A DNA stretch of 9,063 nucleotides from Planctomycetota bacterium (GTDB taxonomy: Bacteria; Planctomycetota; Planctomycetia; Planctomycetales; Planctomycetaceae), in contig JAQBZS010000221.1 of assembly GCA_027622115.1 (NCBI GenBank), forward strand, positions 1 to 9,063, written 5' to 3'. Of this stretch, positions 6,146 to 9,063 are shown piece by piece. Under the pieces are notes generated by a model. It was not told the DNA's origin. It worked only from the letters and a program-made list of their open reading frames with translations, and ran no database searches. Position numbers and translations under genes: made by a program. Positions within the stretch are counted from its first letter, which is position 1, and every line of letters starts with the position of its first letter.

Positions 6146-6231
6146 TTCCGTGTATTCCGTGCTTTCCGTGGTCAATAACTTCCTTCAGACACGGCTTGTC
6201 GCTAACCACGGAATACGCGGAATACACGGAA
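6146..6231. repeat. Long inverted repeat built from 9-bp TTCCGTGNN units
   Basis: The left arm (6146-6172) contains three 9-bp units with the core TTCCGTG: TGTTCCGTG from 6144, TATTCCGTG, CTTTCCGTG. The right arm (6205-6231) is their inverse: CCACGGAAT, ACGCGGAAT, ACACGGAAA. The arms are 27 bp and pair at 24 positions around a 32-nt loop. A transcript would form a strong hairpin. There is no T-run after it, and it lies more than 170 bp from the symporter stop, so a dispersed repeat is more likely than a terminator. Confidence 0.75.
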
Positions 6232-6332
6232 AGGTCTCCGCATTCAAAGCGGGTCATCTGAACGTCTGGTTGATTCGTGTCGGTGGTTTGTCTTGATAGG
6301 AATCTATCCGGGCGACTGCTAGGATTCTTCGG

Positions 6333-6370
6333 CAACTCGCGAATGGTTTTCGGCGGTTGCAAGCGAGTTG
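6333..6370 (+). promoter_or_regulatory. 8-bp inverted repeat upstream of the phosphoglycerate mutase gene
   Basis: CAACTCGC (6333-6340) and GCGAGTTG (6363-6370) are perfect inverted copies with a 22-nt spacer, ending 76 bp before the start codon. It could be a leader hairpin or an operator; nothing in the sequence decides between these, and chance is possible. Confidence 0.3.
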
Positions 6371-6446
6371 AATTTGCTTGGCGGTGAACTAGATTTTCGA
6401 CCGCCGGATCCGCTGCGCACTCTTTTGTTGGTATCGATTCAAGATT

Positions 6447-7643
6447 ATGAAGTACGCCTTGGTCATCCCCGATGGAGCGGCTGATGAACCGCAGGCTTCG
6501 CTCAACAATCTGACTCCGTTTCAGTTTGCTCACACACCCAACATGGACGCGGTTGCTCAGGCCGGAGTCGTCGGGCGGGCGAACCATGTTCCGGCCAGCA
6601 TGCCGTCGGGCAGCGATGTCGGCACGATGAGTCTGTTCGGTTACGACCCGCTGGAATTTCACACGGGGCGTGCTCCGTTGGAAGCAGCGGCGCAGGGGAT
6701 TGAACTCGGCGATAAGGACTGGGCGATTCGTTGCAACTTGGTGACGATCGCCGCTGGCCGCATGAAGAGTTTTACTGCCGAGCAGATGCCCAATGATATC
6801 GGTCGCGGGCTGATTCAGGTTCTGCAAAAGAGCCAATGCGGAGACAGCCACTGGAAGTACTATCCCGGCGTCAGTTATCGCAACCTGCTGATTTATCGCG
6901 CGAGAGATACCGACGCTCCGTTCTCAAAAAAAACGGTGACGACTCCGCCGCACGACATCACGGATCAGGAAATCGCCGCGTATCTTCCGGCGGGGCCTGG
7001 CTCGGAAATCATGCGCGAGCTGATGCAGCAAAGCGTCGAGTTGTTCGGGACGAACGACGCCAACTCGGCGCGCGGCGAACGCGCGGCGACTCAGACTTGG
7101 CTCTGGGGGGAAGGCGTTCGGCCGGCACTGAAGTCGTTTGCCGATCGGTTCGGAGTCAGCGGGGCGGTGATCACTGCGGTTGACTTGTTGCGCGGGATCG
7201 GACGGCTGCTCGGATGGGACGTGGTCGAGGTCAAGGGCGCGACGGGGTATCTCGACACGGACTACAAAGCGAAAGGGTTAGCGGCGATCGAGACGCTCAA
7301 GTCGCACGATTTCGTCGTCGTCCACGTCGAAGCTTCAGACGAGGCGTCCCACGAAGGCAATGCTCCGGCCAAGGTCGAAGCGTTGGAACGCATCGACGCC
7401 GATATCGTCGGGCCGCTGCATGCGTATTTGAAAAGCCAAGGGCCGTATCGATTGTTGATCTCGCCCGATCATCCGACTTTCTTGCGAACGAAGACGCATA
7501 GCCACGGGTACGTCCCGGTCGCTGCCTGCGGAACTGGAATCTCCAGCGATGAGGCGGTTGCCTACAACGACGTGACGGCTGCAGAATCGTGGCTCGTCTT
7601 CGACAAAGGGCACGAGCTGATGCCTTGGTTTTTTCAACGCTAA
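6447..7643 (+). CDS. apgM: Cofactor-independent phosphoglycerate mutase, archaeal (ApgM) type
   Basis: The protein has 398 residues, the usual length for the family. It would interconvert 3- and 2-phosphoglycerate in cytoplasmic glycolysis and gluconeogenesis. Its N-terminus, MKYALVIPDGAAD, contains the metal-binding Asp9. PSGSDVGTMSLFGYDP (53-68) carries the likely phosphorylated Ser56, followed by TGRAPLEAAAQGIEL. The C-terminal half has the alkaline-phosphatase-like metal ligands: HVEASDEASHEGN (293-305) with His293, Asp298 and His302, then DH at 341-342 and THSH (350-353). The N-terminal match to the family fixes the start, although no Shine-Dalgarno precedes it. Some members of this family have been labelled proposed homoserine kinases; no threonine-pathway gene is in the window to support that here. 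The gene stands alone after a long spacer and converges on the malic enzyme gene. Confidence 0.88.
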   Translation: MKYALVIPDGAADEPQASLNNLTPFQFAHTPNMDAVAQAGVVGRANHVPASMPSGSDVGTMSLFGYDPLEFHTGRAPLEAAAQGIELGDKDWAIRCNLVTIAAGRMKSFTAEQMPNDIGRGLIQVLQKSQCGDSHWKYYPGVSYRNLLIYRARDTDAPFSKKTVTTPPHDITDQEIAAYLPAGPGSEIMRELMQQSVELFGTNDANSARGERAATQTWLWGEGVRPALKSFADRFGVSGAVITAVDLLRGIGRLLGWDVVEVKGATGYLDTDYKAKGLAAIETLKSHDFVVVHVEASDEASHEGNAPAKVEALERIDADIVGPLHAYLKSQGPYRLLISPDHPTFLRTKTHSHGYVPVAACGTGISSDEAVAYNDVTAAESWLVFDKGHELMPWFFQR

Positions 7644-7657
7644 GAGAATCGCAGAGT

Positions 7658-9063
7658 CTACTTCGTGCTCTTTTGGCCTTTTCTGGAAAGACCGGCTTCG
7701 ATCGCGGCCTTCCCGACGGCTTCGGCGACGGCGGTGGCGACTCGGCGGTCGAACACGCTCGGGATGATGTAGTCGGGGTGGACCTCGTTCTCGCTGATCA
7801 CGGCGGCGATCGCTTCGGCGGCGGCGATCTTCATCGAGTCGGAAACGCCCGTCGCGCGGACGTCGAGCATGCCTCGGAAGAAGCCCGGAAAACACAACAC
7901 GTTGTTGATCTGGTTCGCGTAGTCCGATCGACCGGTCGCCATGACATCGACGTAGGGGCCGGCCTCTTGCGGAGTGATTTCCGGATCGGGATTCGCCAGC
8001 GCAAACACGATGCGGCCCGTGCCCATTTTTTGCACGTCTGCGGCTTTCAACACGTTGGCCGATGAGACTCCGATAAAGATATTCGCTCCAGCAATCACGT
8101 CCGACAGGAGACCGGCCTGACGATCTTGATTCGTGTTATCAGCGATCCATTGTTTGAGCGGATTCAAACCCGTGAGCCCGGCGTGAATCGCGCCGCCTCG
8201 ATCGCAGACGACGATTTGTTTGCCGCCGACCGACTTGATCAGTTTCGCGATGGCCGCTCCGGCCGCTCCCGAACCGTTGATCACGATGCGGACTTCTTCC
8301 AGGCTCTTGTGGATGACTTTGAGCGCGTTGCGAAGCGCGGCCAAGACCACGATCGCTGTTCCGTGTTGGTCGTCGTGGAAGACGGGGATGTCGAGTTCTC
8401 GGCTGAGCCGTTCTTCGATCTCGACACAGCGCGGCGCGGAGATATCTTCCAGGTTCACTCCACCGAAAGTCGGGGCGATCAACTTGACTGTGCGAATGAT
8501 TTCCTCGACATCCTGGGTGTCCAGGCAAATTGGAAACGCATCGACGCCGCCAAATTCCTTGAACAAGAGTGCCTTACCCTCCATGACGGGCATGGCAGCC
8601 AGCGGCCCAATATTGCCCAGGCCGAGCACCGCCGAACCGTCGGTCACGACAGCCACCGTGTTCTTGCGAATCGTCAAGTTGAACGCGGCGTCCGGATCGG
8701 CGTGGATCGCCATGCAGACCCGAGCCACACCCGGCGTGTACGCCATCGAAAGGTCGTCGCGCGTCTTGACCGGCACCTTTGAATTGACCTCGATTTTTCC
8801 ACCCAGATGCATCAAGAACGTCCGGTCGGAAGTCTTGAGCACTTCCACGCCGCCGATCTGGCCGACCTTATCGACGATCTGTTGACCATGCTCGACGGTG
8901 CTGGCGTTGACCGTGATATCTCGCACGATTCCGTCTTTGCGAACATCGACGATATCGACCGCGCCGATCGAGCCGTTGTTCTCGCCAATGATCGACGTGA
9001 TGTGTCCCAACAGACCCGGAAGGTCCGGGTACTTCAGTCGCATCGTGATGCTGTAGGACGCTG
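7658..9063 (-). CDS. NAD-type malic enzyme with N-terminal ACT domain (5' end outside window)
   Basis: This enzyme oxidatively decarboxylates malate to pyruvate and CO2 in the cytoplasm. From the ATG at 9043 there are 461 residues. The frame stays open to the window edge and reads ASYSIT just before that Met, which continues the first ACT strand, so the true start probably lies beyond 9063. In numbering from that Met, residues 1-78 are an ACT regulatory domain (LPGLLGHITSIIGENNGSIG). The malic enzyme core follows: AYTPGVARVC with Tyr102, GKALLFKEFGGVDAFP with the catalytic-type Lys157, NLEDISAPRC (197-206), and HDDQHGTA (223-230) with the metal-binding Asp pair. The nucleotide-binding loop is NGSGAAG (256-262). 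There is no C-terminal phosphotransacetylase domain as in the large MaeB proteins. The ACT domain suggests allosteric control by a small ligand such as an amino acid. NAD rather than NADP use is inferred from the family. Confidence 0.92.
   Translation of the reverse strand, partial: ASYSITMRLKYPDLPGLLGHITSIIGENNGSIGAVDIVDVRKDGIVRDITVNASTVEHGQQIVDKVGQIGGVEVLKTSDRTFLMHLGGKIEVNSKVPVKTRDDLSMAYTPGVARVCMAIHADPDAAFNLTIRKNTVAVVTDGSAVLGLGNIGPLAAMPVMEGKALLFKEFGGVDAFPICLDTQDVEEIIRTVKLIAPTFGGVNLEDISAPRCVEIEERLSRELDIPVFHDDQHGTAIVVLAALRNALKVIHKSLEEVRIVINGSGAAGAAIAKLIKSVGGKQIVVCDRGGAIHAGLTGLNPLKQWIADNTNQDRQAGLLSDVIAGANIFIGVSSANVLKAADVQKMGTGRIVFALANPDPEITPQEAGPYVDVMATGRSDYANQINNVLCFPGFFRGMLDVRATGVSDSMKIAAAEAIAAVISENEVHPDYIIPSVFDRRVATAVAEAVGKAAIEAGLSRKGQKSTK

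Larger units (their letters stand above)
5968..6446. other. 479-bp intergenic region, repeat-rich, no gene
   Basis: No credible coding frame lies here. The region holds a degenerate 9-bp tandem array (6026-6061), a long inverted repeat (6146-6231) and an 8-bp inverted repeat (6333-6370) in the presumed leader of the phosphoglycerate mutase gene. No stem followed by a T-run was seen after the symporter stop. No convincing -35/-10 pair was found for the downstream gene. Confidence 0.65.

Noticed and set aside
7675..7693. Possible terminator stem (GGcCTTT/AAAGaCC) near the malic enzyme stop
   Set aside because: The stem has a mismatch, lies inside the malic enzyme coding region, and is not followed by a T-run on either strand.
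7589..8782. Plus-strand open frames opposite the malic enzyme gene
   Set aside because: The minus-strand malic enzyme has all catalytic motifs in order; the plus-strand frames have none and lack start signals.

Overview
The window looks like chromosomal DNA of a planctomycete or a close relative. The basis is indirect: moderately high GC, a Tat-exported Gfo/Idh/MocA oxidoreductase of a kind that is highly expanded in that phylum, long intergenic regions full of short dispersed repeats, and the overall style of the proteins. No rRNA or other marker gene is present, so the assignment is an inference.

Layout. The left edge (1-115) may hold the 5' end of a minus-strand gene. A repeat-rich spacer follows (about 73-456), with two repeat families and a candidate promoter. 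Then, on the plus strand: a Tat-secreted Gfo/Idh/MocA oxidoreductase (457-1776); an OB-fold plus HD-domain protein resembling the 3'-5' exoribonuclease YhaM, probably starting at a TTG (1880-3022); a 399-bp spacer with a strong palindrome; and a two-gene membrane module made of a small YhdT/DUF997-like protein (3422-3775) overlapping by 4 nt a sodium:solute symporter of 731 residues (3772-5967). The symporter has an unusual hydrophilic insertion of about 205 residues. A 479-bp spacer with 9-bp-period inverted repeats separates it from an archaeal-type cofactor-independent phosphoglycerate mutase (6447-7643). That gene converges, with 14 bp between stop codons, on a minus-strand NAD-type malic enzyme with an N-terminal ACT domain (from 7658 through the right edge, 5' end missing).

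How the genes work together. Only the small membrane protein and the symporter form a clear functional unit (overlapping ATGA). The phosphoglycerate mutase and malic enzyme both act around phosphoenolpyruvate and pyruvate in central carbon metabolism, but they are convergent and so separately transcribed. The oxidoreductase and HD protein are adjacent and co-oriented with a 103-bp gap; nothing else links them.

I found no defence system, CRISPR array, insertion sequence, prophage gene, tRNA or rRNA. The least explained content is the set of intergenic repeats (several with an exact 9-bp period and inverted arms) and the large insertion domain in the symporter.
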